This document shows, one piece after another, positions 7,439 to 13,986 of a stretch of DNA of 14,227 nt (within the stretch, counting starts at the first letter, position 1; each line of letters begins with the position of its first letter). The DNA is taken from positions 1 through 14,227 of the forward strand of contig JAKZSU010000208.1 of assembly GCA_047517485.1 (NCBI GenBank), given 5' to 3'. The notes under the pieces were generated by a model. That model was not told the origin of the DNA, made no database searches, and saw only the letters and a list, made by a program, of their open reading frames with translations. This DNA is from JAKZSU01 sp047517485. GTDB taxonomy: Bacteria > Pseudomonadota > Alphaproteobacteria > UBA7887. The position numbers were made by a program, and so were the translations under genes.

Positions 7439-7718
7439 AACCCTGGTTAACCCGCTCGCGTAGTTCTTTGCCCGACTTGAAGAACGGCACATTTTTGCGT
7501 GTCACTTGGACAGCTTCCCCGGTTCGTGGATTTCGACCCATCCGGGCCGAACGGTCCTTCACCGAGAACGCGCCAAATCCGCGCAATTCCACCCTATCGC
7601 CGCGGGTGAGCGCATCGGTGATTTCTTCGAACACCGTGGACACGATACGCTCGACATCGCGATGGTAAAGGTGCGGATTCTCCTGTGCTAACGCCTGAAT
7701 AAGCTCTGATTTTGTCAT
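7437..7718 (-). CDS. ihfB: Integration host factor subunit beta
   Basis: IhfB pairs with IhfA to bind and sharply bend DNA at promoters, origins and recombination sites. The 93-residue length is standard. GRNPRTGE (61-68) forms the beta-arm tip with the intercalating proline, Pro64. RVELRGFGAFSVKDR, then VPFFKSGKELRERVN, are typical of the HU/IHF fold. The N-terminus MTKSELIQAL and the region HLYHRDVERIVSTVF favour the beta over the alpha subunit. The ribosome site is weak (GGGA 10 bases before the ATG). The gene lies 97 bases after sppA. Its TAG stop overlaps the end of the 7133-7438 repeat, so the insertion may have set the present C-terminus. Confidence 0.95.
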   Translation of the reverse strand: MTKSELIQALAQENPHLYHRDVERIVSTVFEEITDALTRGDRVELRGFGAFSVKDRSARMGRNPRTGEAVQVTRKNVPFFKSGKELRERVNQG

Positions 7719-7815
7719 GTTTCAACGATCCCGTATCGCCGTGCCCCTTGACGGTCCCGCTCCTGGGCCGCCCGCCGTATGCAACGTCGCCACCGGCTCT
7801 ATTGGCGCGTGCCAC

Positions 7816-8730
7816 TCATTCGGCACTCAAAGGGTGCCAAAGCGACATCAAACCGTCAAGTCTAAGTCGTTCTGTTAAATAGGGTTTTCCAATAACCACC
7901 GACGCCAATTGATCGATCAGGCGCTCTGGGTAATCAATCTCAACCTCGATCAAGGGCAGATCCGGGTCGATCCCGTGCTCACTTTCGAGCCAGGCGATCG
8001 CGTCTTCTTCGCCGCCGATCGCGTCGATCAAACCGACTTCGCGAGCTTTTGTGCCGGTATAAATCCGCCCGTCCGCGCGCCGCGCCGCGTCCTCGCGCGG
8101 CATGTTCCGGCCTTCCACCACCATGTCGACGAACATTTCGTGCACGCCTTTCACCACCGTACGCGCCGCCTCACGCCCTTCTGATGTCATTCGCGAAATC
8201 GGGTTCGGCTCGGCTTTGAGCGGTCCGCTTTTGATCGAATCGTTCTCGATGCCAAGCTTTTCCATCAGACCAACGAAATTGGTGGCTTGCATGATGACGC
8301 CGATCGAGCCGGTAATCGTGCTTTCACGAGCAAGGATATGGTCGGCGGCGAGCGCCGTCATATAGCCGCCCGACGCCGCGACGCCATTCATCACCGCGAC
8401 CACCGGCATCACCTCGCTGACCTCGGCGACCGCGAGATACAGAGCCTCGCTGCCGAATGTCGTGCCGCCGGGACTGTCGATATGGACGATCAGCGCGGAC
8501 ACCGAGTCATCAACCGTCAGGGCTCTTATCGCCTCTTCGCGATACGGGTCGGTGAGGATCATTCCCTCGATCCACAGCACCGCCACATGGTCCTCGGCGG
8601 TGAGCCGCGGGGCGCGGCCGATGGCCACGGCGATAAGACCGAGCACCGCACCGAGCGCGACGATGCGCCACAGCGCCAGCCGTCTCTTGAGACGGCGCCG
8701 ATCAATCATGCTGTCGGTGTCGAGCGCCAT
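7816..8730 (-). CDS. sppA: Signal peptide peptidase SppA (short form)
   Basis: SppA degrades signal peptides left in the membrane after protein export. A basic N-terminus (RRRLKRR) and one hydrophobic helix at about residues 20-39 suggest an inner-membrane anchor with the catalytic domain outside. The serine is Ser120 in VAASGGYM. The lysine is Lys172 in IKSGPLKAEPNP, 52 residues on, the same spacing as Ser147 and Lys199 of Bacillus subtilis SppA. ITGSIGVIMQ is also conserved. At 304 residues it is the short form, not the about 600-residue duplicated E. coli form. ATG 8730 has AGGAA 5 bases upstream. It lies 30 bases after rpsA, so co-transcription is likely. Confidence 0.93.
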   Translation of the reverse strand: MALDTDSMIDRRRLKRRLALWRIVALGAVLGLIAVAIGRAPRLTAEDHVAVLWIEGMILTDPYREEAIRALTVDDSVSALIVHIDSPGGTTFGSEALYLAVAEVSEVMPVVAVMNGVAASGGYMTALAADHILARESTITGSIGVIMQATNFVGLMEKLGIENDSIKSGPLKAEPNPISRMTSEGREAARTVVKGVHEMFVDMVVEGRNMPREDAARRADGRIYTGTKAREVGLIDAIGGEEDAIAWLESEHGIDPDLPLIEVEIDYPERLIDQLASVVIGKPYLTERLRLDGLMSLWHPLSAE

Positions 8731-8760
8731 GGCGTTCCTAATCCGCTGCCGCGACCGGGT

Positions 8761-10728
8761 TTACGCGTCTTTCGCGTCGTCCTTCTTGTCGGCGTCGTCG
8801 TCCGCGGCCTCTTCGCCGCCGCCGTCGGTCTCCGTCTCAGCTTCGGCTGCCTCGGGCTCGGCCGGCGCCTCGGCTTCCGCATCCGCGGGCGCTTCTGCCT
8901 CGGCTTCCGCATCCGCGGGCGCTTCTGCTTCGGCTTCCGCATTCGCGAGCGCTTCCTCCTCGGCCGTCGCTACCTCCTCAGCCGGCGCTTGCGCTTCCGC
9001 TTCCGCGTCGTCTTCCGGCGCACCCTCGGCTTTTGCCTTCATCGCCGCGCCGAGAATATCGCCGAGGCTGGCGCCGCTATCGGACGAGCCGTATTCGGCC
9101 ATCGCCTGTTTCTCGTCGGCGATCTCGAGCGCCTTGATCGAGAGCGTCAAACGCCGTGAGCCGCTGTCGAGCTGGGTCACCTTGGCACCGACCTTGTCGC
9201 CGATCGCGAAGCGGTCCGGCCGCTGATCGCCTCGGTCGCGCGCCAATTCCGCTTTGCGAACGAAGCCGATGGCGCCCTCGTTCACGGTCAATTCGACCCC
9301 GGAGTCGTTGATCGCCGAGACGATGCCGGTGACGATCGCGCCTTTCTTGATGCCCTCCATCGCCGAGGCGAACGGATCGCCCGACAATTGCTTTATGCCC
9401 AAGCTGATGCGCTCCTTCGAGACATCGACGTCGAGCACCCTGGCTTTGACCATTTCGCCCTTGCGGAAGTCCTTGATCGCTTCCTCGCCCGAGCGCGCCC
9501 AATCGAGATCCGACAGATGCACCAGGCCGTCGATATCGCCGCTCAGGCCGACGAAAATGCCAAACTCGGTGATGTTCTTGATTTCGCCCTCGATCTCGGT
9601 GCCCACCGTATGGCTTTCGGCGAACGTATCCCACGGATTGCCGACGCATTGTTTCAGGCCGAGGCTGATTCGACGCTTCTGCGGATCGACGTCGAGGACC
9701 ATGACCTCGACTTCCTGGCTGGTCGAAACGATCTTGCCCGGGTGGACGTTCTTCTTGGTCCAACTCATCTCGGAAACGTGGACCAAGCCCTCGACACCCG
9801 GTTCGAGTTCGACGAACGCGCCATAATCAGTGATGTTGGTGACCCGGCCCTTGTATTTGGTCTTGACCGGGTACTTCAGATCGACACCGTCCCACGGATC
9901 GGCTTCGAGCTGCTTCATGCCGAGGCTGATGCGCTGGGTCTCGACGTTGAAGCGGATGACCTGGACCTTGACGGTCTGGCCGATACTCAGAATTTCGGTC
10001 GGATGGCCGACCCGCCGCCAGGCGATATCGGTGACATGCAGCAGGCCGTCGACTTCGCCGAGATCGACGAACGCGCCGTAGTCGGTGATGTTCTTGACCA
10101 CGCCCTCGAGAATTTGCCCCTCTTTCAGGCTGGCGACCAATTCGGCGCGGGCCTCGGCGCGAGTCTCTTCCATGACCGCGCGGCGCGAGACCACGATATT
10201 GCCGCGGCGGCGATCCATTTTGAGAATCTGGAACGGCTGTTTGGTGTTCAGCAAGGGGGTGATGTCGCGAACCGGGCGGACATCGACCTGGCTGCCCGGC
10301 AAGAACGCCACCGCGCCGTCGAGATCGACGGTAAAGCCGCCCTTGACGCGACCAAATATAACCCCTTCGACGCGCTCGCCGTTTTCGAACCCTTTTTCGA
10401 GTACGACCCAGGCTTCCTCACGGCGCGCGCGTTCCCGGCTGAGCACCGCTTCGCCGCGCCGATTTTCGATCCGGTCGAGGAATACCTCGACTTTGTCGCC
10501 GACCGACAGAATCTGTTCGTCGCCCGGGGTGGAGAATTCCTTGAGCGGAACGCGGCCTTCCGATTTCAGCCCGACATCTATCACCGCCATGTCGTTATCG
10601 ATCGCGATAACGATTCCTTCGACCACCGATCCTTCGTTCTTCTCGGCTTTGTCGATCGACTCCTGGAATAAAGCCTCGAAGCTCTCGCCGGTGTCGTGTC
10701 CGCTCTCGGCGGCGGTGATATCACTCAT
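8761..10728 (-). CDS. rpsA: 30S ribosomal protein S1 with extended acidic C-terminal tail
   Basis: S1 binds mRNA on the 30S subunit and helps start translation. Six S1 (OB-fold) repeats can be read at about residues 34-101, 117-183, 205-273, 289-359, 376-446 and 461-531. Repeats 3 and 4 carry the family's NITDYGAFV motif and repeat 5 has NITEFGIFV. The segment YGSSDSGASLGDILGAAM follows, then a tail of roughly 86 residues that is almost only Ala, Glu, Asp and Pro. Total length is 655, against 557 in E. coli. Part of the tail comes from a 30-bp tandem repeat. AAGG is very close to the ATG at 10728, and GAGGAG lies 12 bases off, so the ribosome site is unusual. It sits 125 bp downstream of cmk. 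Confidence 0.96.
   Translation of the reverse strand: MSDITAAESGHDTGESFEALFQESIDKAEKNEGSVVEGIVIAIDNDMAVIDVGLKSEGRVPLKEFSTPGDEQILSVGDKVEVFLDRIENRRGEAVLSRERARREEAWVVLEKGFENGERVEGVIFGRVKGGFTVDLDGAVAFLPGSQVDVRPVRDITPLLNTKQPFQILKMDRRRGNIVVSRRAVMEETRAEARAELVASLKEGQILEGVVKNITDYGAFVDLGEVDGLLHVTDIAWRRVGHPTEILSIGQTVKVQVIRFNVETQRISLGMKQLEADPWDGVDLKYPVKTKYKGRVTNITDYGAFVELEPGVEGLVHVSEMSWTKKNVHPGKIVSTSQEVEVMVLDVDPQKRRISLGLKQCVGNPWDTFAESHTVGTEIEGEIKNITEFGIFVGLSGDIDGLVHLSDLDWARSGEEAIKDFRKGEMVKARVLDVDVSKERISLGIKQLSGDPFASAMEGIKKGAIVTGIVSAINDSGVELTVNEGAIGFVRKAELARDRGDQRPDRFAIGDKVGAKVTQLDSGSRRLTLSIKALEIADEKQAMAEYGSSDSGASLGDILGAAMKAKAEGAPEDDAEAEAQAPAEEVATAEEEALANAEAEAEAPADAEAEAEAPADAEAEAPAEPEAAEAETETDGGGEEAADDDADKKDDAKDA
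8867..8956 (-). repeat. 30-bp in-frame tandem repeat in the rpsA tail (3 copies)
   Basis: Units at 8867-8896 and 8897-8926 are identical, and 8927-8956 differs at four positions. Each unit encodes ten residues of the Ala/Glu/Asp/Pro tail of S1. Because the unit is a multiple of three, copy-number change would lengthen or shorten the tail without breaking the frame. Confidence 0.9.
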
Positions 10729-10853
10729 ACCTTAACTCAACTCCTCGCCTTGCGCCGTGGTGCGGCTCCGTGGCCCGCCGGTATCGTTGTCGATCCTCAG
10801 CGCGAGGTCCTAAAGTGTTTCAGTTCCAACCGGCGCGCCGCATCCAGAATGAC

Positions 10854-11489
10854 CTAGTCTTGGCGCGCCAATACATAATCGACCGCTGCCGCGAAAGCGG
10901 CGTCGGCGTCCATATTCGTCGTATCCAGCAGGTACGCATCCGGCGCCGCCACCAACGGTGCGATAGCCCGGGCGCGGTCTCGTGCGTCTCTTTCCGCCAT
11001 TTCCCGCTGGACGGCGGCTCTTATACTCTCGACACCCCGCTCCCGCAACTCCTTATGGCGTCGGTCGGCCCGCGCTTCCGGGCTCGCGGTGACAAATATT
11101 TTGACCCGGGCGTCGGGCAGGATCACCGTGCCGATGTCACGCCCGTCGAGCACCGCGCCGCTCTTGCCCGGCGGCGGCGATTCCGCGAACCGGCGTTGGT
11201 AGGCGATCAAGGTTTGCCGAACGCTGGGATGGGCGGCGACCGTCGAGGCCGCCCGCCCGACCGCTTCCTCGCGCAGCTCGGGCGTGTCCAGATCAGCTGG
11301 TGCCAGGGATTCCGCCGCTTGGCGGGCTTCGCCCTCGTCCCCCGGGTCGCCGCCGGCGCGCAACATTTTCGCCGCGATCGCCCGATAGAGCGCGCCGGTA
11401 TCGAGATAGGCGAGGCTAAATCGTTGCGCCAACCGCCGCGCCAATGTGCCCTTACCGGCGGCGGCGGGTCCGTCGATGGCGATGATCAT
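10854..11489 (-). CDS. cmk: Cytidylate kinase
   Basis: Cmk phosphorylates CMP and dCMP with ATP, recycling cytidine nucleotides. The P-loop GPAAAGKGT is at residues 7-15. YLDTGALYRA, LDGRDIGTVILPDA and the lid-like RDARDRAR are all characteristic. Length is 211 residues, close to other bacterial Cmk proteins. I start at ATG 11489, where MIIAIDGPAAAGKGT begins, although the frame is open as far as 12131; the extra residues are an antisense-like reading through aroA. The ATG overlaps the aroA TGA as ATGA, so translation is probably coupled. The aroA-cmk-rpsA order is widely conserved. Confidence 0.96.
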   Translation of the reverse strand: MIIAIDGPAAAGKGTLARRLAQRFSLAYLDTGALYRAIAAKMLRAGGDPGDEGEARQAAESLAPADLDTPELREEAVGRAASTVAAHPSVRQTLIAYQRRFAESPPPGKSGAVLDGRDIGTVILPDARVKIFVTASPEARADRRHKELRERGVESIRAAVQREMAERDARDRARAIAPLVAAPDAYLLDTTNMDADAAFAAAVDYVLARQD

Positions 11490-12838
11490 GACGCTTCGCC
11501 GGCGACCTCGATCACCGCGCCGAGCGAGCGCATCAGCGCAACGAAACCGGGAAAGCTGGTGGCGATCATGTCGCCATCGTCGATCGCGATCGACGCCTCC
11601 GCCGCCAAACCGAGCACCAGGAACGCCATCGCGATGCGGTGGTCCAGGTGAGTGGCGACCGTACCGCCGCCGGCGGGCGCCGCGCCGCCGCCGGTGATGG
11701 TCAGGCTGTCGCGGCCCGACTCGACGATGACGCCGTTGGCGATCAAGCCATTTTCGATCGCCGCCAGCCGATCGCTTTCCTTGACCTTGAGTTCGCGGAG
11801 CCCGAGCAAGGTCGTCGCGCCGTCGGCGCACGCGGCGGCGGCGACGAGGATCGGATACTCGTCGATCATGCTCGGCGCGCGCGCGGCGGGAACCGTGACC
11901 CCGCGCAACCGAGATGCCCGCGCGGTGATGGTGGCGACGGGTTCGCCACACTTTTCGCCGACTTCCTCGATGGTTAGATCGGCGCCCATCTCGCGCAAGG
12001 TCTCGAACAGGCCGACGCGCAACGGATTGATCCCGACATTGCGTATCACGATCTCGGATCCGGGCACGATCAGCGCGGCGACGAGGGGAAACGCCGCCGA
12101 AGACGGATCGCCGGGAATGTCGAGCGCACACGGGTTCAGTTCGGGCTGTCCCTCAAGTGCGATGCGCCGGCCGTCCGGCGTATCCTCGACCGTCACCGTG
12201 GCGCCGAACAAGCGCAGCAAGCGCTCGGTATGATCCCGCGTCGGTTGGGGTTCGATCACGATAGTGCGCCCGGGCGCATTGAGCCCGGCGAGCAGCAGCG
12301 CCGATTTGACTTGCGCCGAGGGAACGCAAAGGCGCGACTCGGTCGGCATCGCGTGGCGCGCGCCGGTCACGGTGATCGGTAGGCGTCTGCCGGGCGCGGC
12401 TTGAAACGATGCGCCCACCGCCGTCAGCGGCGCGGTGATCCGCGCCATCGGCCGTTGCCGCAGGGACGCGTCGCCGCTGACCACCGCGCGGATCGGATGA
12501 CCGGCCAGCATGCCGAGCAGCAGCCGCGCGCCGGTACCGCTGTTGCCGAGATCGAGAACATCGCCGGGTGTTGACAGTCCGCCGATACCGGGTCCATTGA
12601 TCCGCCAGGCACCGGGCCCGGTGCGCTCGACCGTCGCGCCGAGCCGGCGCATCGCGTCCGCCGTGGCCAACGTATCGGCCGCCTCGAGCAATCCGGTGGC
12701 GGTGCTGGCACCGGCGGCCAGGGTCGACAGCATCAGCGCGCGATGCGATATCGACTTGTCGCCGGGGACACGGATTTCGCCCTTGAGCGCGCCCGGTGGC
12801 GCTTGGCGGCAGGGCAAGGAGCGAAACGTCGTGGTCAT
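11486..12838 (-). CDS. aroA: 3-phosphoshikimate 1-carboxyvinyltransferase (EPSP synthase), class II type
   Basis: AroA joins phosphoenolpyruvate to shikimate 3-phosphate, the sixth step of the shikimate pathway. The 450-residue sequence follows the layout of Agrobacterium CP4-like class II enzymes: GDKS (26-29), SAQVK (174-178), RDHTE (201-205), PSMIDEYPI (322-330) and KESDR (353-357). The PEP-site loop reads NSGTGARL (99-106). Its Gly101 lies where CP4 has Ala100 and E. coli has Gly96. The class II motif NPTR appears here as NPLR (271-274). The ATG at 12838 fits the family N-terminus, but no Shine-Dalgarno sequence is evident. It is the first gene of the minus-strand run and diverges from the FYDLN-acid gene. 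Confidence 0.97.
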   Translation of the reverse strand: MTTTFRSLPCRQAPPGALKGEIRVPGDKSISHRALMLSTLAAGASTATGLLEAADTLATADAMRRLGATVERTGPGAWRINGPGIGGLSTPGDVLDLGNSGTGARLLLGMLAGHPIRAVVSGDASLRQRPMARITAPLTAVGASFQAAPGRRLPITVTGARHAMPTESRLCVPSAQVKSALLLAGLNAPGRTIVIEPQPTRDHTERLLRLFGATVTVEDTPDGRRIALEGQPELNPCALDIPGDPSSAAFPLVAALIVPGSEIVIRNVGINPLRVGLFETLREMGADLTIEEVGEKCGEPVATITARASRLRGVTVPAARAPSMIDEYPILVAAAACADGATTLLGLRELKVKESDRLAAIENGLIANGVIVESGRDSLTITGGGAAPAGGGTVATHLDHRIAMAFLVLGLAAEASIAIDDGDMIATSFPGFVALMRSLGAVIEVAGEAS

Positions 12839-13022
12839 GGGCGGCTTTGATTGAGAGACATGGAATCGACGTCATCCCCTAGCATGCTTGGTGTCTTGGG
12901 GCGAGACGATTGACCGAGCGCTGCCCGCGATGCACGAAAATGCACAATATGTTTTGACACGCGGGGGGCGGACATGGCAAAGGCGACCGATAATTCTGTC
13001 GTTCCACAATGGAGACGCGAAC
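12839..13022. promoter_or_regulatory. Divergent intergenic region with a candidate -35 for the plus-strand gene
   Basis: This 184-bp gap must hold promoters for aroA (leftward) and the FYDLN-acid gene (rightward). A perfect TTGACA lies at 12954-12959 on the plus strand, but no good -10 is seen 16-18 bases on. A second TTGACC is at 12910-12915. TGCAC occurs twice, 10 bases apart, in 12931-12945, which puts the copies on one face of the helix and could be an operator half-site pair. These are motif observations only; I see no clear aroA promoter. Confidence 0.3.
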
Positions 13023-13412
13023 GTGGCTAATCCGGACCTCGGCCAGAAATTCCTGTGCGCCGAATGTGGCGCCAAATTCTACGATCTCGGCAAGAAGCCG
13101 CCGACATGTCCGGCCTGCGAGACGGTGCATGTGCCGGTGGAGCCGCCAAAACCGGGGCGAGTAAGCGCCGCCGCCAGAAAACCGCCGCCACCGGCGCCGG
13201 CCGCGGCGCCGAAGCCCGACGAACATGAGAAGGCCTCAGAAGGAGACAAACCCCTCAAGGGCGAAGCCGCCACCGACGATGATGCCAATGATGCCAATGA
13301 TTCCGATGATGCCGATGATGCCGGTGATGACGTGATCGAGGATACCTCCGAGCTCGGCGAAGACGATGAAGACGTCGCGAGCGTCGTGACCAAGGGTGAT
13401 AAGGACGATTGA
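13023..13412 (+). CDS. FYDLN-acid domain protein (TIGR02300-type), function unknown
   Basis: A 129-residue protein from GTG 13023, with GGAG 8 bases upstream; the start gives the family N-terminus MANPDLGQKFLC. A small zinc-ribbon-like module has Cys12, Cys15, Cys29 and Cys32. Between the cysteine pairs is the signature FYDLG (19-23), where most members have FYDLN. A Pro/Ala/Lys linker follows (about 41-80), then an acidic tail (about 81-129) containing VIEDTSELGEDDED. Part of the tail comes from a 9-bp tandem repeat. The family is restricted mainly to alphaproteobacteria and has no established role. It sits just before tRNA-Ala and diverges from aroA, a common family context. The longer open frame from 12888 has no support. 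Confidence 0.88.
   Translation: MANPDLGQKFLCAECGAKFYDLGKKPPTCPACETVHVPVEPPKPGRVSAAARKPPPPAPAAAPKPDEHEKASEGDKPLKGEAATDDDANDANDSDDADDAGDDVIEDTSELGEDDEDVASVVTKGDKDD
13278..13331 (+). repeat. 9-bp tandem repeat in the acidic tail of the FYDLN-acid gene
   Basis: Six consecutive 9-base units, consensus GATGATGCC, run through this stretch; three are identical and three vary by one to three bases. They encode Asp/Asn-Asp-Ala-type triplets of the acidic tail. The 9-base period keeps the frame if copies are gained or lost. Confidence 0.85.
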
Positions 13413-13430
13413 AGTCGATCGCATTCAGGC

Positions 13431-13489
13431 TTGAATCGAACGAAAAACGATTTAGTTTCTAGCGCCGTCGCGGACGCTGTCCGTCGACG
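13431..13489 (+). promoter_or_regulatory. Weak promoter candidate and hairpin before tRNA-Ala
   Basis: TTGAAT (13431-13436) and TAGTTT (13453-13458) are 16 bases apart, a weak sigma70-like pair. A hairpin follows at 13466-13489: stem CGTCG-CGGAC, loop GCT, return GTCCG-T-CGACG with one bulged T. It lacks a T run. It could end the FYDLN-acid transcript, or lie in the leader of the tRNA precursor. Confidence 0.25.
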
Positions 13490-13492
13490 CGT

Positions 13493-13568
<76 letters not shown>

Positions 13569-13690
13569 TTATTTTCAAGGAATTAGGTCGAATTGGCCTG
13601 ACTCGTTTTGGTTTCGAGTGACCATAAAGTGACCACGAGAGCCTATGCCATGCCGGTAATGTCGCTGCGCACGACACACGCCGCAACCCG
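13569..13690. other. Gene-free stretch after tRNA-Ala
   Basis: No convincing gene is seen between the tRNA and the cyclase remnant. A T-rich TTATTTT right after the tRNA may help end transcription, though no hairpin other than the tRNA is near. AGTGACCA occurs twice, 11 bases apart, within 13617-13635. With the flanking insertion remnants this looks like eroded accessory DNA. Confidence 0.5.
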
Positions 13691-13741
13691 CTAAGAGCTG
13701 CCCCCTGTGAGCTGACACGGTAACGACAATAGACCGCTTAC
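13691..13741. mobile_element. Possible remnant end of an insertion sequence
   Basis: Read on the minus strand from 13741, the sequence begins GTAAGCGGTC. This resembles the GTAA start reported for IS66-family terminal repeats. It lies where the adenylate cyclase homology on the right stops. No transposase remains, no matching opposite end is visible, and the family is a guess from the first bases, so this is tentative. Confidence 0.28.
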
Positions 13742-13986
13742 CACGGCGGAGATGCCGTCGTCCTGTTCGAACACATCTCCAATGTTCACGCCGATGCGGA
13801 ACAGCGTCTGGCGACTTTCCGGCAGGTCGGCGTTGCGCTCTACAATTTCGCCCTGTACGTCCACCGCGCAGCCCACCGCCTCTACAACGCTCGGGAAGGT
13901 CGCCAATACACTGTCGCCGGCGGTATCGACCACACGGCCTTTATGATCTGAGATGTGCTGGCGAAAGACGTCGCGGCAAACATTAA
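13742..13986 (-). pseudogene. Adenylate/guanylate cyclase (class III) catalytic-domain fragment, broken at both ends
   Basis: The minus strand encodes about 80 residues that match the early part of a class III cyclase domain: RDVFRQHISDHKGRVVDTAGDSVL, FPSVVEAVGCAV, and FRIGVNIGDVFEQDDG. Intact relatives go on with a YGDGVNVAARLE-type segment. Here the homology stops before it and gives way to unrelated sequence near 13741. The other side ends at the TTAA next to the IS1380-type terminus. The ATG at 14017 that opens the frame belongs to the insertion sequence, so that reading is a chimera. The N-terminal sensor or effector regions and the second half of the catalytic domain are missing, so it cannot be an active cyclase. 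Confidence 0.75.

Noticed and set aside
8867..8956. 30-bp repeats as a CRISPR array
   Set aside because: The units are directly adjacent with no spacers and encode the S1 tail in frame.
9388..10671. Long open frame (427 codons) antisense to rpsA
   Set aside because: A shadow of the S1 repeats; its Asp/Ala-rich text is explained by the complementary strand.
11490..12131. N-terminal extension of the cmk frame
   Set aside because: The extra residues lie entirely inside aroA, and the Cmk N-terminus MIIAIDGPAAAGKGT begins at ATG 11489.
12888..13022. N-terminal extension of the FYDLN-acid gene
   Set aside because: The family N-terminus starts at GTG 13023 with a good ribosome site; the extension overlaps the candidate promoter.
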